Source: Actinomycetes bacterium
GTDB lineage: Bacteria; Actinomycetota; Actinomycetes; Actinomycetales; Cellulomonadaceae
Direction of reading: 5' to 3'
Assembly: GCA_023438885.1 (NCBI GenBank)
Contig: JAEXPS010000060.1
Location: forward strand, 1-23,254
Length of the DNA stretch: 23,254 nt
Under the pieces are notes generated by a model. It made no database searches. It saw only the letters and a list, made by a program, of their open reading frames with translations, and had not been told where the DNA came from. A program made the position numbers and the translations under genes. Below are positions 1 through 7,928 of this stretch, piece after piece (the stretch's first letter is position 1; every line of letters begins with the position of its first letter).

Positions 1-1112
1 GCGCTCACCAGCGCGGCGACTCGCTCGGCCGCGTCTCGCACGCCGACCCTGGCCGCGGCCGCCGCCATCCGGCTGCGGGTCGCAGCGGCCGTCGGGCCGG
101 CGAGCAGCGGGACGAGGCGCTCGCGCACCCAGGCTGCGTCGAGCGCGCCGTCCTCGACGAGCAGGCCGCCGCCCGCCTCGACGACACCGGCGGCGTTGAG
201 CCGCTGCTCGCCGTTGCCGAAGGGCAGCGGCACGTACACCGCGGGGATGCCGAGGGCGGCCAGCTCGCTGACCGTGCCGGCGCCGGCGCGGCAGAGCACC
301 AGGTCGGCGACCGCGAGTGCCAGCTCCATGCGGTCGAGGTACTCCAGCACGTGGTACCGCTCCGCGCCGGGCAGGCCCTCGAGGGCGGCCCGTACCGGCT
401 CGGCCTTGCCCGTGCCGGTGAGGTGCACCACCTGGACGCCCGCCGCCAGGAGGTCCGCGGCGGCCCCCGACACCGCGCGGTTCAGGCTGAGCGCGCCGAG
501 CGAGCCCCCGGTGACCAGCAGCGTGGGCAGCGCGGGGTCGAGGCCCAGCTCCACGGCACCCCGCGCCCGGGTCGCCACCGGGTCCGCCGCGCGCTGGGCG
601 ACCAGCCGAGAGATCGGAGCCCGCAACGGCAGGCCGGTCAGCTGGGCGTGCCGCAGACGGGTGGACGGGAACGTCACCGCGACCGCGCTGGCCCAGCGCG
701 CGCCGAGCCGGTTGGCCAGGCCGGGCCGGGCGTTCTGCTCGTGGATCACCACCGGCACCTTCCGGCGGCGTGCCGCGAGGTACGCGGGCGTGGACACGTA
801 GCCGCCGAACCCGACCACCGCTGCGGCGCCCGAGTCGTCGATCGCCTGGCCGGCGGCCCGTACGGCCGCCCGCAGCCTGCCCGGCAGGCGCAGCCAGTCC
901 AGCGTGGGCCGGCGCGGCAGGGGCACCCGGGGAACCACGGCGAGCTCGAGTCCGGCTGCCGGCACCAGCCGCGCCTCCAGCCCCTCGACGGTGCCGAGCG
1001 CGACGAGGCGGATGCCCGGACGGTCGGCACGCAGCGCCTCGGCCACGGCGAGCAGGGGGTTGACGTGCCCCGCGGTGCCGCCGCCCGCGAGGAGGACCGC
1101 CGGTTCAGCCAC
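1..1112 (-). CDS. murG: MurG, lipid II-forming GlcNAc transferase (3' end cut by window edge)
   Basis: MurG transfers GlcNAc from UDP-GlcNAc to lipid I on the inner face of the membrane, giving lipid II. About 370 codons are visible and no stop is reached before base 1, so little is likely missing. The N-terminal glycine loop GGGTAGH lies at residues 10-16. Further in are GGYVSTPAY, HEQNARPGLANR, the C-domain loop GGSLGALSLN and the UDP-GlcNAc-binding stretch CRAGAGTVSEL, followed by PLPFGNGEQ. The GTG start at 1112-1110 lies inside the end of ftsW (8 bp overlap) and places the glycine loop at the usual distance from the N-terminus. It is the last dcw gene in view; murC, ftsQ and ftsZ would be expected beyond the edge. 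Identification is secure. Confidence 0.96.
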   Translation of the reverse strand, partial: MAEPAVLLAGGGTAGHVNPLLAVAEALRADRPGIRLVALGTVEGLEARLVPAAGLELAVVPRVPLPRRPTLDWLRLPGRLRAAVRAAGQAIDDSGAAAVVGFGGYVSTPAYLAARRRKVPVVIHEQNARPGLANRLGARWASAVAVTFPSTRLRHAQLTGLPLRAPISRLVAQRAADPVATRARGAVELGLDPALPTLLVTGGSLGALSLNRAVSGAAADLLAAGVQVVHLTGTGKAEPVRAALEGLPGAERYHVLEYLDRMELALAVADLVLCRAGAGTVSELAALGIPAVYVPLPFGNGEQRLNAAGVVEAGGGLLVEDGALDAAWVRERLVPLLAGPTAAATRSRMAAAAARVGVRDAAERVAALVS

Positions 1113-2340
1113 GGGCCCGGCCCAGCACGGCCAGCGACCGGCGCAGCACCGTCGGACGCGCCTTCAGCGCCTCCGCCGCACCCGGTTCGGTGCGTGCGAA
1201 GGCCAGCACCACGCCGAGGGCCGCCATCGTCATGATCAGCGCGGACCCACCGGCCGAGACGAGCGGCAGCGGCACACCGATCACGGGCAGCAGCCCGATG
1301 ACCACCGCGATGTTCACCAGCCCCTGGCCGACGATCCAGCAGCAGATCGCACCCGTGGTGATCCGCACGAAGGGATCAGGGTGGCGCCGGATCACGCGGA
1401 TCATGCCGAAGCTGAGCAGACCGAACAGGGCCAGGACCAGAAGCGTGCCGATCAGGCCGAGCTCCTCCCCGATGATCGCGAAGATGAAGTCGTTGTGGGC
1501 GGCCGGCAGATAGCTCCACTTCTCGCGGCTCTGTCCCAGCCCCAGGCCGAACCAGCCGCCGGTCGCCAGGCCCCACCGGCCGTGCATCGGCTGGTACAGG
1601 CCGCCCGCCTCGTCGCCGGCACCGGTCAGCCAGCTCATGATGCGCCCGAGGCGGTTCTCGTTGAGCAGTGCCAGCGGCACGGCGACCGCCGCCGCCGCCG
1701 CGACCGGAAGAGCGAAGATGCGGAACTTCACCCCGGCGACCCACAGGGCCCCGATCACCAGGAGGATCAGCACGAGTGCGGTGCCGAGGTCGTGACCGAG
1801 CAGCACGATCCCCACGGCGGCCGCGGCGACGGGCAGGGCGGGGATCAGTGCGTGCTTCGCCTGGCCGAGCAACGGAAGCTTCTTCGCCAGCACCGCCCCG
1901 AGCCACAGCGCCAGGGTCAGCTTGATCACCTCTGACGGCTGCACCGAGATGCCCGCCAGGTGGAGCCAGTTCCGGTTGCCGCCCGAGCCGCGGCCGAGCG
2001 GGGTGAACACGACGAGCGCCTGGAGCGCGAAGGCCGCGATCAGTCCGGGCCACGCCAGCGCGCGCAGCTTGCTCACCGGCATGCGGGCCAGCACGACGAG
2101 GACGGGCAGCCCGATCAGCGCGTACTTCGTCTGGTCGAGGAACTTCGTGTAGGGCGACTCGCCGTCGGCCAGCGAGTCGACGCTCGAGCTGGACAGCACC
2201 ATCACGAGTCCCAGCACCAGCAGCAGCGCCGTGGTGCCCACGAGCACGTAGTAGCTCGTCACGGCGCTGTTCCACTGACCCAGCGCGGACCGGGCGCGTA
2301 CGGGCGCGTCGATCGCCGGCCGGGTGGCCGCCACCGGCAT
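1105..2340 (-). CDS. ftsW: FtsW, SEDS-family septal peptidoglycan glycosyltransferase
   Basis: FtsW polymerises lipid II into glycan strands at the division septum together with its partner transpeptidase FtsI. The 411-residue product is almost entirely hydrophobic helices. It shows the SEDS signatures GGNRNWLHLAGISVQPSE in the first large loop region, GLGLGQSREKWSYLPAAHNDFIFAIIGEELG, and PLPLVSAGGSALIM near the C-terminus. The ATG at 2340 overlaps the murD stop by one base (TGATG), and the TGA at 1107-1105 lies within the murG start region, so translation is probably coupled on both sides. RodA is the main alternative in this family, but position between murD and murG and the FtsW-type loop favour FtsW. 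The short N-terminus (about 35 residues before the first helix) is cytoplasmic. Confidence 0.95.
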   Translation of the reverse strand: MPVAATRPAIDAPVRARSALGQWNSAVTSYYVLVGTTALLLVLGLVMVLSSSSVDSLADGESPYTKFLDQTKYALIGLPVLVVLARMPVSKLRALAWPGLIAAFALQALVVFTPLGRGSGGNRNWLHLAGISVQPSEVIKLTLALWLGAVLAKKLPLLGQAKHALIPALPVAAAAVGIVLLGHDLGTALVLILLVIGALWVAGVKFRIFALPVAAAAAVAVPLALLNENRLGRIMSWLTGAGDEAGGLYQPMHGRWGLATGGWFGLGLGQSREKWSYLPAAHNDFIFAIIGEELGLIGTLLVLALFGLLSFGMIRVIRRHPDPFVRITTGAICCWIVGQGLVNIAVVIGLLPVIGVPLPLVSAGGSALIMTMAALGVVLAFARTEPGAAEALKARPTVLRRSLAVLGRARG

Positions 2341-3767
2341 CACGCGCCCTCGGTCAGGCCCCGGACCGCCGCGGCGAACCGGTCGCCCCGGTCCGCGTAC
2401 GAGACGAACTGGTCCATCGAGGCGCAGGCGGGTGCGAGCAGCACGGTCGCCGGCCGGTCGGCACCGACGGCGAGCCGTCGGGCGGCGGTCACGGCGAGAG
2501 TCATCACGTCGCCAGTCTCGCCGGGCTCGACCTCGATCACGGGCACCTGCGGCGCGTGTCGGGCCAGCGCCTCCCGCAGCGGCCTCCGGTCCACACCGAT
2601 GAGCACCACCCCCAGCAGCCGGTCGGAGCGCGCCTGCACCAGCTCGTCGAACTGCGCGCCCTTCGCCAGCCCGCCGGCGATCCACACCACCGAGCCGGCG
2701 GGGAACGCCGCCAGCGAGGCGGCCGCGGCATGGGCGTTCGTCGCCTTCGAGTCGTCGACGTAGGCGACGCCGTCGACCTCCTCGACCGTGGAGATGCGGT
2801 GCGCACCCGGGCCGAACGCCCGCAGGCCGTCGCGGACGGCGGCGGGCGGCACACCGTGCGCCAGCGCCAGCGCGGCGGCCGCGAGGGCGTCGGCCACCAC
2901 GTGCGGCGGCACGTTCCCGTCCGGGCCGGCCAGCTGCGCCAGGTCGTCGAGCGTGCCCAGCTCCGCTGCGTGCGTATGACGCAGCGCCGCGAACCCGCGG
3001 TCGACGAGCACGTCCTCGACGAGTCCCACCTGCCCCACCGACGGCGTGCCGAGCGTGAAGCCCACGGCGACCGCGCCGTCGACCACGTCGGCCTCCTCGA
3101 CCAGGCGCCGCGTGGCCGGGTCGGCGACGTTGTAGATGCAGGCGACCTGCGCCCGCTCGAAGATCTTGCCCTTGTCCGCGGCATAGGCCGACAGCGAGCC
3201 GTGCCAGTCGATGTGGTCGGGCGCCACGTTGAGCACGGCGGCGGCCTCCATCGACACCGAGTGCGTGTAGTGCAGCTGGAAGCTCGACAGCTCGACGGCC
3301 AGCACGTCCATCGCCGGGTCGGTCGCGGCCAGCACCAGCGGCGACCCGACGTTCCCCACGGCCGCGGTGCGCTCGCCGTGGGCGGCCAGGATCGAGGCGA
3401 GCATGCCGACCGTCGTCGTCTTGCCGTTGGTCCCGGTCACCGCGAGCCAGGGCGCCGGCCCGCCGCCGGCGGCACGGTCGACCCGCAGCCGCCACGCCAG
3501 CTCTACCTCGCTGAGGACCTCGATGCCGCGCTCGTCGGCCGCGACCAGCACCGGATGGGTGGGCTGCAGCCCCGGTGAGGTGACGACGGCGTCCACCTCG
3601 GCGAGGCCGTCGCGCGCGAGGAAGGCAGCGGCGTCGTGCTCGTCCGCCTCGGGCGCGTTGTCGTCGAAGGTGCGCACCACCGCGCCACGTGCCCGCAGCA
3701 CCTCGGCCGCCGCTCGGCCGGAGATGCCCAGCCCGGCCACCAGCACCCGGGCGCCGTTCACGTCCAC
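2340..3767 (-). CDS. murD: MurD, UDP-MurNAc-L-alanine:D-glutamate ligase
   Basis: MurD adds D-glutamate to UDP-MurNAc-L-Ala using ATP, the second amino-acid step of the stem peptide, in the cytoplasm. The 475-residue protein begins with a Rossmann-type VLVAGLGISGRAA (residues 8-20) that binds the UDP moiety. The Mur-ligase P-loop VTGTNGKTTT follows at about residues 110-119, then LNVAPDHIDWHG, and a C-terminal domain with DDSKATNAHAA and LLAPACASMDQF. The length is normal for an actinobacterial MurD. The GTG start at 3767 sits directly against the mraY stop (TAG then GTG, no gap), and the stop overlaps the ftsW ATG by one base. Confidence 0.97.
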   Translation of the reverse strand: MDVNGARVLVAGLGISGRAAAEVLRARGAVVRTFDDNAPEADEHDAAAFLARDGLAEVDAVVTSPGLQPTHPVLVAADERGIEVLSEVELAWRLRVDRAAGGGPAPWLAVTGTNGKTTTVGMLASILAAHGERTAAVGNVGSPLVLAATDPAMDVLAVELSSFQLHYTHSVSMEAAAVLNVAPDHIDWHGSLSAYAADKGKIFERAQVACIYNVADPATRRLVEEADVVDGAVAVGFTLGTPSVGQVGLVEDVLVDRGFAALRHTHAAELGTLDDLAQLAGPDGNVPPHVVADALAAAALALAHGVPPAAVRDGLRAFGPGAHRISTVEEVDGVAYVDDSKATNAHAAAASLAAFPAGSVVWIAGGLAKGAQFDELVQARSDRLLGVVLIGVDRRPLREALARHAPQVPVIEVEPGETGDVMTLAVTAARRLAVGADRPATVLLAPACASMDQFVSYADRGDRFAAAVRGLTEGA

Positions 3768-4850
3768 CTAGCCCGCCACCCACTCCGCGTAGAAGATCCC
3801 CATCCCGAGCATGACGAACAGACCCGCCAACAGCCAGAAGCGAATGACGATGGTCACCTCGCCCCACCCGCTGAGCTCGAAGTGGTGGTGCAGCGGCGCC
3901 ATCTTGAACACGCGGCGTCTCGTCAGCTTGAAGAAGCCGATCTGGATGACGTCCGAGAGCACCTCGAGCACGAACAGCCCGCCGATGATCGCGGCGAGGA
4001 CCTCGGTGCGCGAGAGGATCGACAGCCCGGCCAGCGCCCCACCGAGAGCGAGGGAGCCGGTGTCGCCCATGAAGATCTTCGCCGGGCTGGCGTTCCACCA
4101 CAGGAAGCCGAACAGTGCACCCGTCAGCGAGGCGGCGACGATCGCCAGCGACAGCGGGTCGCGCGTCTCGTAGCAGCGGGGTCCCACCGACGACAGCACC
4201 TGGCAGGACTGGTTGAACTGCCACACGCCGACGAGCACGTACGCGCCGAACACGAAGAGCGAGACGCCGGCCGCCAGGCCGTCGAGGCCGTCGGTGAGGT
4301 TGACCGCGTTCGACCAGGCCGTGATGAGGAAGTTCGCCCAGATGACGAAGAGCACCAGCCCGACCGTCGCACCGGCGAACGCCAGGTCGAGGTTCGTGTC
4401 GCGGATGAAGGAGATCCGCGTCGACGCCGGGGTGCGGAACCGCTCGTTGGGGAACTGCAGCGCCGCCACCGCGAAGGTGACGCCGATCAGGCCCTGCCCG
4501 ACGATCTTCGCCAGCGGGGACAGCCCGAGGCTGCGCTGCCGGGAGATCTTGATGAAGTCGTCGAGGAACCCGACGAGTCCGAGCCCCGTCATGAGGAAGA
4601 GCACCAGCACCGCCGAGGCGCTCGGCTGGGACGAGGTCAGCACCATGCCGCCGATCCAGCCGACCAGGGTCGCGGCGATGATGACGACGCCCCCCATCGT
4701 CGGGGTCCCGCGCTTGGTGAAGTGCGCGGTGGGTCCGTCCTGACGGATGAACTGCCCGTACTGCCGCTTGACGAGGAACCGGATGAACAGGGGCGTCCCC
4801 AGCAGCGAGACCATCAGCGCCAGGCCCCCGGAGATCAGCAGCGCCTTCAC
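3768..4850 (-). CDS. mraY: MraY, phospho-MurNAc-pentapeptide transferase
   Basis: MraY couples UDP-MurNAc-pentapeptide to undecaprenyl phosphate, making lipid I, the first membrane step. The 360-residue product is a polytopic membrane protein with about ten hydrophobic segments. It carries GTPTMGG near the N-terminus, FLDDFIKISRQRSLGLSPLAK, the nucleotide-site motif NAVNLTDGLDGLAAG, FMGDTGSLALGG and the MraY-specific histidine signature PLHHHFE. The GTG start at 4850 is chosen over an upstream-extended frame because it is preceded by GGAGGTGG at a good distance and shares a 4 bp GTGA overlap with the murF stop. The histidine motif separates it from WecA-type transferases. Confidence 0.97.
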   Translation of the reverse strand: MKALLISGGLALMVSLLGTPLFIRFLVKRQYGQFIRQDGPTAHFTKRGTPTMGGVVIIAATLVGWIGGMVLTSSQPSASAVLVLFLMTGLGLVGFLDDFIKISRQRSLGLSPLAKIVGQGLIGVTFAVAALQFPNERFRTPASTRISFIRDTNLDLAFAGATVGLVLFVIWANFLITAWSNAVNLTDGLDGLAAGVSLFVFGAYVLVGVWQFNQSCQVLSSVGPRCYETRDPLSLAIVAASLTGALFGFLWWNASPAKIFMGDTGSLALGGALAGLSILSRTEVLAAIIGGLFVLEVLSDVIQIGFFKLTRRRVFKMAPLHHHFELSGWGEVTIVIRFWLLAGLFVMLGMGIFYAEWVAG

Positions 4851-6286
4851 GCGCCCACCTCCGTCAGGACGTCGCCGAGCCGCCACAGGCCCGAGCCGTA
4901 CGACGACTTGACGAGCACCACGTCGCCGGGGCGCAGCTCGCCGGCGAGGTACGTGGCGGCGGCGTCGACGTCGTCGACCAGCACCACCTCGTCGCCCCAC
5001 GAGCCTTCGTGCGCCGCGCCGTCGGCGATGGCGCGGGCACCCTCGCCCACCACGACGGTCAGGTCGATGTCGAGGCGCACCGCCAGCCGTCCGATGGCGT
5101 CGTGCGCCTCACGCGAGGCGGGGCCGAGCTCGAGCATCTCCCCCAGCACGGCGATCGAGCGCCGCTGCCGGCCCGCGAGGGCGGCGAGCGCCTTGAGCGC
5201 GGCGCGCATCGAGTCCGGGTTCGCGTTGTACGAGTCGTCGACCACCGTGACGCCGTCCGGCCGGTCGACCACCTGCATCCGGTGCGGGGAGAGCGCGCCG
5301 GCGCCCGCCAGATCCGCGGCGACGGTGTCCAGGTCGAGCCCGACGACCAGCGCGGCCGCCGCGGCGGCGAGCGCGTTGTGCACGTGGTGCTCGCCGACCA
5401 GACGCAGCGTCACCGGCGCCTCGCGGCGCGCGCCCCGGCCGTCGACGAGCGTCAGGGCCGGGCGACCGCCGTCCTCGAGCCGCACGTCGAGGGCGCGCAC
5501 CTGCGCTGCCTGCGACAGCCCGAACGTCACGACCTCCCCCGGAGCCAGCGTCGCCATCGCTGCGACCCGCGGGTCGTCGGCGTTGAGCACCGCGACGCCG
5601 TCCGGCACCAGGCCGGTCACGAGCTCGGACTTCGCACGTGCGGTCGCCTCGATCCCGCCGAACTCGCCGACGTGGGCCGTGCCGACCACGAGCACGACGG
5701 CGACGTCCGGGGGCGCGATGGCCGTGAGGTAGTCCAGGTGCCCGATGCCGCTCGCGCCCATCTCGAGCACCAGGAAGCGGGTTCCCTCGTCGGCCCGCAG
5801 CACGGTGAGCGGCAGCCCGATCTCGTTGTTGAACGAGCGCACTGGCGCGACCGTCGGGCCCGCCGCCCCGAGCACCTGCGCCAGCAGGTCCTTCGTCGTC
5901 GTCTTCCCGACCGAACCCGTGACGGCGACGACCTTGAGCCCGGCGCCGCCCGGCTCGGCGGAGGCCTCCCGCAGGCGGCACAGCACTTCACGGGCGAGCG
6001 CACCGAGCGCCTCGACGACGTCGGGCACCACGATCGACGGCAGCTCGGCCCCACCGGCGCCCGGCACCACGTGGCTGACCAGCACCGCGACGGCACCGGC
6101 CGCGACGGCACCGGCGGCGAAGGCGTGGCCGTCCGCATGCTCCCCGGCGATCGCGGCGAACAGCGCGCCGGGGGCCACCTCTCGGGAGTCGGTGACGACC
6201 GGGCCGGTGATCACCGCCGACGGTGCCAGGGCGTGCAGCGTGCCTCCGGTGGCAGCGGCCACCTCGGCCGCGGTGAGCGCGATCAC
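4847..6286 (-). CDS. murF: MurF, UDP-MurNAc-tripeptide:D-alanyl-D-alanine ligase
   Basis: MurF adds the D-Ala-D-Ala dipeptide to UDP-MurNAc-tripeptide, completing the pentapeptide. The 479-residue protein has an N-terminal UDP-binding domain with VVTDSREVAPGALFAAI (residues 30-46). The central ATPase P-loop is VTGSVGKTTTKD (about residues 122-133), the GSxGKTTTK form typical of MurF, and is followed by FNNEIGLPLTVLR. Its C-terminal domain carries SPHRMQVV and DDSYNANPDSMRAAL. The GTG start at 6286 overlaps the murE stop by 4 bp (GTGA) with a GAAGG-type ribosome site just upstream. The reading frame stays open upstream, but that extension is out-of-frame murE sequence and is not part of the gene. 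Confidence 0.97.
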   Translation of the reverse strand: MIALTAAEVAAATGGTLHALAPSAVITGPVVTDSREVAPGALFAAIAGEHADGHAFAAGAVAAGAVAVLVSHVVPGAGGAELPSIVVPDVVEALGALAREVLCRLREASAEPGGAGLKVVAVTGSVGKTTTKDLLAQVLGAAGPTVAPVRSFNNEIGLPLTVLRADEGTRFLVLEMGASGIGHLDYLTAIAPPDVAVVLVVGTAHVGEFGGIEATARAKSELVTGLVPDGVAVLNADDPRVAAMATLAPGEVVTFGLSQAAQVRALDVRLEDGGRPALTLVDGRGARREAPVTLRLVGEHHVHNALAAAAAALVVGLDLDTVAADLAGAGALSPHRMQVVDRPDGVTVVDDSYNANPDSMRAALKALAALAGRQRRSIAVLGEMLELGPASREAHDAIGRLAVRLDIDLTVVVGEGARAIADGAAHEGSWGDEVVLVDDVDAAATYLAGELRPGDVVLVKSSYGSGLWRLGDVLTEVGA

Positions 6287-7839
6287 CGCCGGCCTTCGTC
6301 GCGGGCGGCCCGGAACACGTCGCGGTCGTTGTAGCGGTGGAACACGCCTGCGATCTCCTGGGTCGGTTCGTGGCCCTTGCCGGTGACGATCACCGTGTCG
6401 CGGTCGCCCGCGAGCGTCAGGGCGTGTCGGATGGCGTCGGCGCGCGGAGTGACCTCGACGACGTCGCGGCCGTCCGGGCGCACCTCGCGGGCGCCCGCGA
6501 GGATCGCTGCGCGGATGCTGCCCGGGTCCTCCGAGCGCGGGTTCTCGTCGGTGACGACGAGCACGTCCGCCAGCTCGGCCGCGATCGCCCCCATGATCGG
6601 GCGCTTGCCCTGGTCGCGGTCGCCGTCCGAGCCGAACACGATGATCAGCCGGCCCGGGGTGATCGGACGCACGGCCTGCAGCGCGAGCACCAGGGCATCG
6701 GGGGTGTGGGCGTAGTCGACGAGGCACAGCGGGAAGCCGTCCCCGCGCTCGACCACGCGCTCCATCCGGCCCGGGATCTCGTGAGCGTGGGCGACGGCGT
6801 CGATCGCGACGTCCAGGTCCACCCCGGCGGCGTGCGCCAGCACGATCGCCGCCGCGGCGTTGGACACGTTGACCAGGCCCGGCAGCGGGCTGGCCGCCTC
6901 GTGCCGCACGCCGTCGGGTCCGCGCAGCACGAAGCTGGACCCGACGCCGTCCAGCCCGATCTGCGCCTCGGTCACCGACCAGTCCGCGGGGTGCGGATCG
7001 TCGGCGTGCGTCGAGACGGTCTCCACCGGGATCGGCGCCTGCGCCGCCAGCCGGCGGCCCCACTCGTCGTCGACGACCACGACACCGCGTCGCGCCCGCT
7101 CGGCGTCGAAGAGCGTCGCCTTCGCCGCGAAGTAGCCGGGCATGTCCCCGTGGAAGTCCAGGTGGTCGCGCTGGAGGTTGGTGAAGCCGACCACGTCGAA
7201 GGTCATGCCGCCCAGCCGCCCGAGGGCCAGGCCGTGGGACGACACCTCGGTGGTCAGCGCCGTCGCGCCACGCTCGAGCGCCAGCGCGCAGATGCCCTGG
7301 AGCACCGGCGACTCGACCGTGGTGCGCGGGCTCTCCATCGCGTCGTCGCCGATGCGCAGCTCCACCGTGCCGAGCACGGCGGTCAACCGATGCTGGGCGC
7401 GCAGGGCGGCATCGACGAAGTACGCCGTCGTCGTCTTGCCGTTGGTGCCCGTGATGCCCACCGTGACCAGGCGCGTGGCGGGCTCGCCGTACACCCAGGC
7501 GGCGACGGGCCCCGCCAGGGCCCGCGGATCGTCCGCCACCAGCACCGGAACGCCCGCCGAGGCCGCCGGCTCCCGGCCGGCGGCGTCGGTCAGCACGGCG
7601 ACCGCTCCGGCGGCCACCGCCTCGGCGGCGTAGCCGGCACCGTGCACCTTCAGCCCTGGAACGGCGACGAACAGGTCACCGGGCCTGGCCTGGCCCGAGG
7701 CGACGGTGACTCCGGTCACCGTCAGGCCCGGCGGCACCTCGGCGGCATCGAGCCCGAAGGCCTCCGCGAGGTCGACCACCGCCCGGGCCGCGGGATGCTG
7801 GGGACGCATCCGGCCCAGGGGGTCATCAGCGTCGGCCAT
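6283..7839 (-). CDS. murE: MurE, UDP-MurNAc-L-Ala-D-Glu:diamino acid ligase
   Basis: MurE adds the position-3 diamino acid to UDP-MurNAc-L-Ala-D-Glu. With the ATG at 7839 the product has 518 residues. The P-loop GTNGKTTT is at 131-138, TTEVSSHGL near 197-204, NLQRDHLDFHG at 221-231, DYAHTPDAL at 375-383 and GKGHE at 487-491. The amino-acid recognition motif reads ENPR at 432-435, where meso-diaminopimelate enzymes usually have DNPR. The start is uncertain. A GTG at 7932 overlaps the ftsI stop as GTGA, like the other junctions of this operon, and would add 31 low-complexity Gly/Ala/Arg residues. The ATG at 7839 has no good ribosome site but lies 7 bases after a TAGATT -10-like hexamer, as in leaderless genes. 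Function is certain; start and substrate are not. Confidence 0.95.
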   Translation of the reverse strand: MADADDPLGRMRPQHPAARAVVDLAEAFGLDAAEVPPGLTVTGVTVASGQARPGDLFVAVPGLKVHGAGYAAEAVAAGAVAVLTDAAGREPAASAGVPVLVADDPRALAGPVAAWVYGEPATRLVTVGITGTNGKTTTAYFVDAALRAQHRLTAVLGTVELRIGDDAMESPRTTVESPVLQGICALALERGATALTTEVSSHGLALGRLGGMTFDVVGFTNLQRDHLDFHGDMPGYFAAKATLFDAERARRGVVVVDDEWGRRLAAQAPIPVETVSTHADDPHPADWSVTEAQIGLDGVGSSFVLRGPDGVRHEAASPLPGLVNVSNAAAAIVLAHAAGVDLDVAIDAVAHAHEIPGRMERVVERGDGFPLCLVDYAHTPDALVLALQAVRPITPGRLIIVFGSDGDRDQGKRPIMGAIAAELADVLVVTDENPRSEDPGSIRAAILAGAREVRPDGRDVVEVTPRADAIRHALTLAGDRDTVIVTGKGHEPTQEIAGVFHRYNDRDVFRAARDEGRR

Positions 7840-7846
7840 GGCGACG

Positions 7847-7852
7847 AATCTA
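7847..7852 (-). promoter_or_regulatory. Possible internal leaderless -10 element for murE
   Basis: On the minus strand the hexamer TAGATT fits the actinobacterial -10 form TANNNT and ends 7 bases before the ATG at 7839. That spacing would put the transcript start at or within a few bases of the start codon. No convincing -35 hexamer is seen upstream. The site occupies the only unfilled gap of the ftsI-to-murG chain, which makes it more credible, but one hexamer is weak evidence. Confidence 0.3.
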
Positions 7853-7893
7853 CCCGGACCGGCCCCGGCGCCTCGCACGCGGTGCCGGCCCTC

Positions 7894-7917
7894 GGCACCG
7901 GCACCGGCACCGGCATC
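7894..7917. repeat. Hexanucleotide repeat (GGCACC)3-GGCATC
   Basis: Four tandem six-base units lie between the ftsI stop and the murE ATG, the last one with a single substitution. If murE starts at the GTG at 7932, the array is coding and gives a Gly-Ala run. If murE starts at 7839, it is untranslated. A whole number of codons per unit means that copy change would not shift the frame. Confidence 0.7.
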
Positions 7918-7928
7918 GGTGACGAGTC

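Noticed and set aside
1105..4224. Single minus-strand frame of over 1000 codons that could suggest a MurD-FtsW fusion
   Set aside because: Only the ftsW part is real. Upstream, the frame reads out-of-frame murD sequence, while murD itself has its own intact frame and stop at 2340.
3636..5732. Long plus-strand open frame of about 700 codons opposite murD, mraY and murF
   Set aside because: Antisense shadow in G+C-rich DNA. Its translation is Arg/Pro/His/Glu-rich without domains, and the opposite strand holds complete conserved genes.
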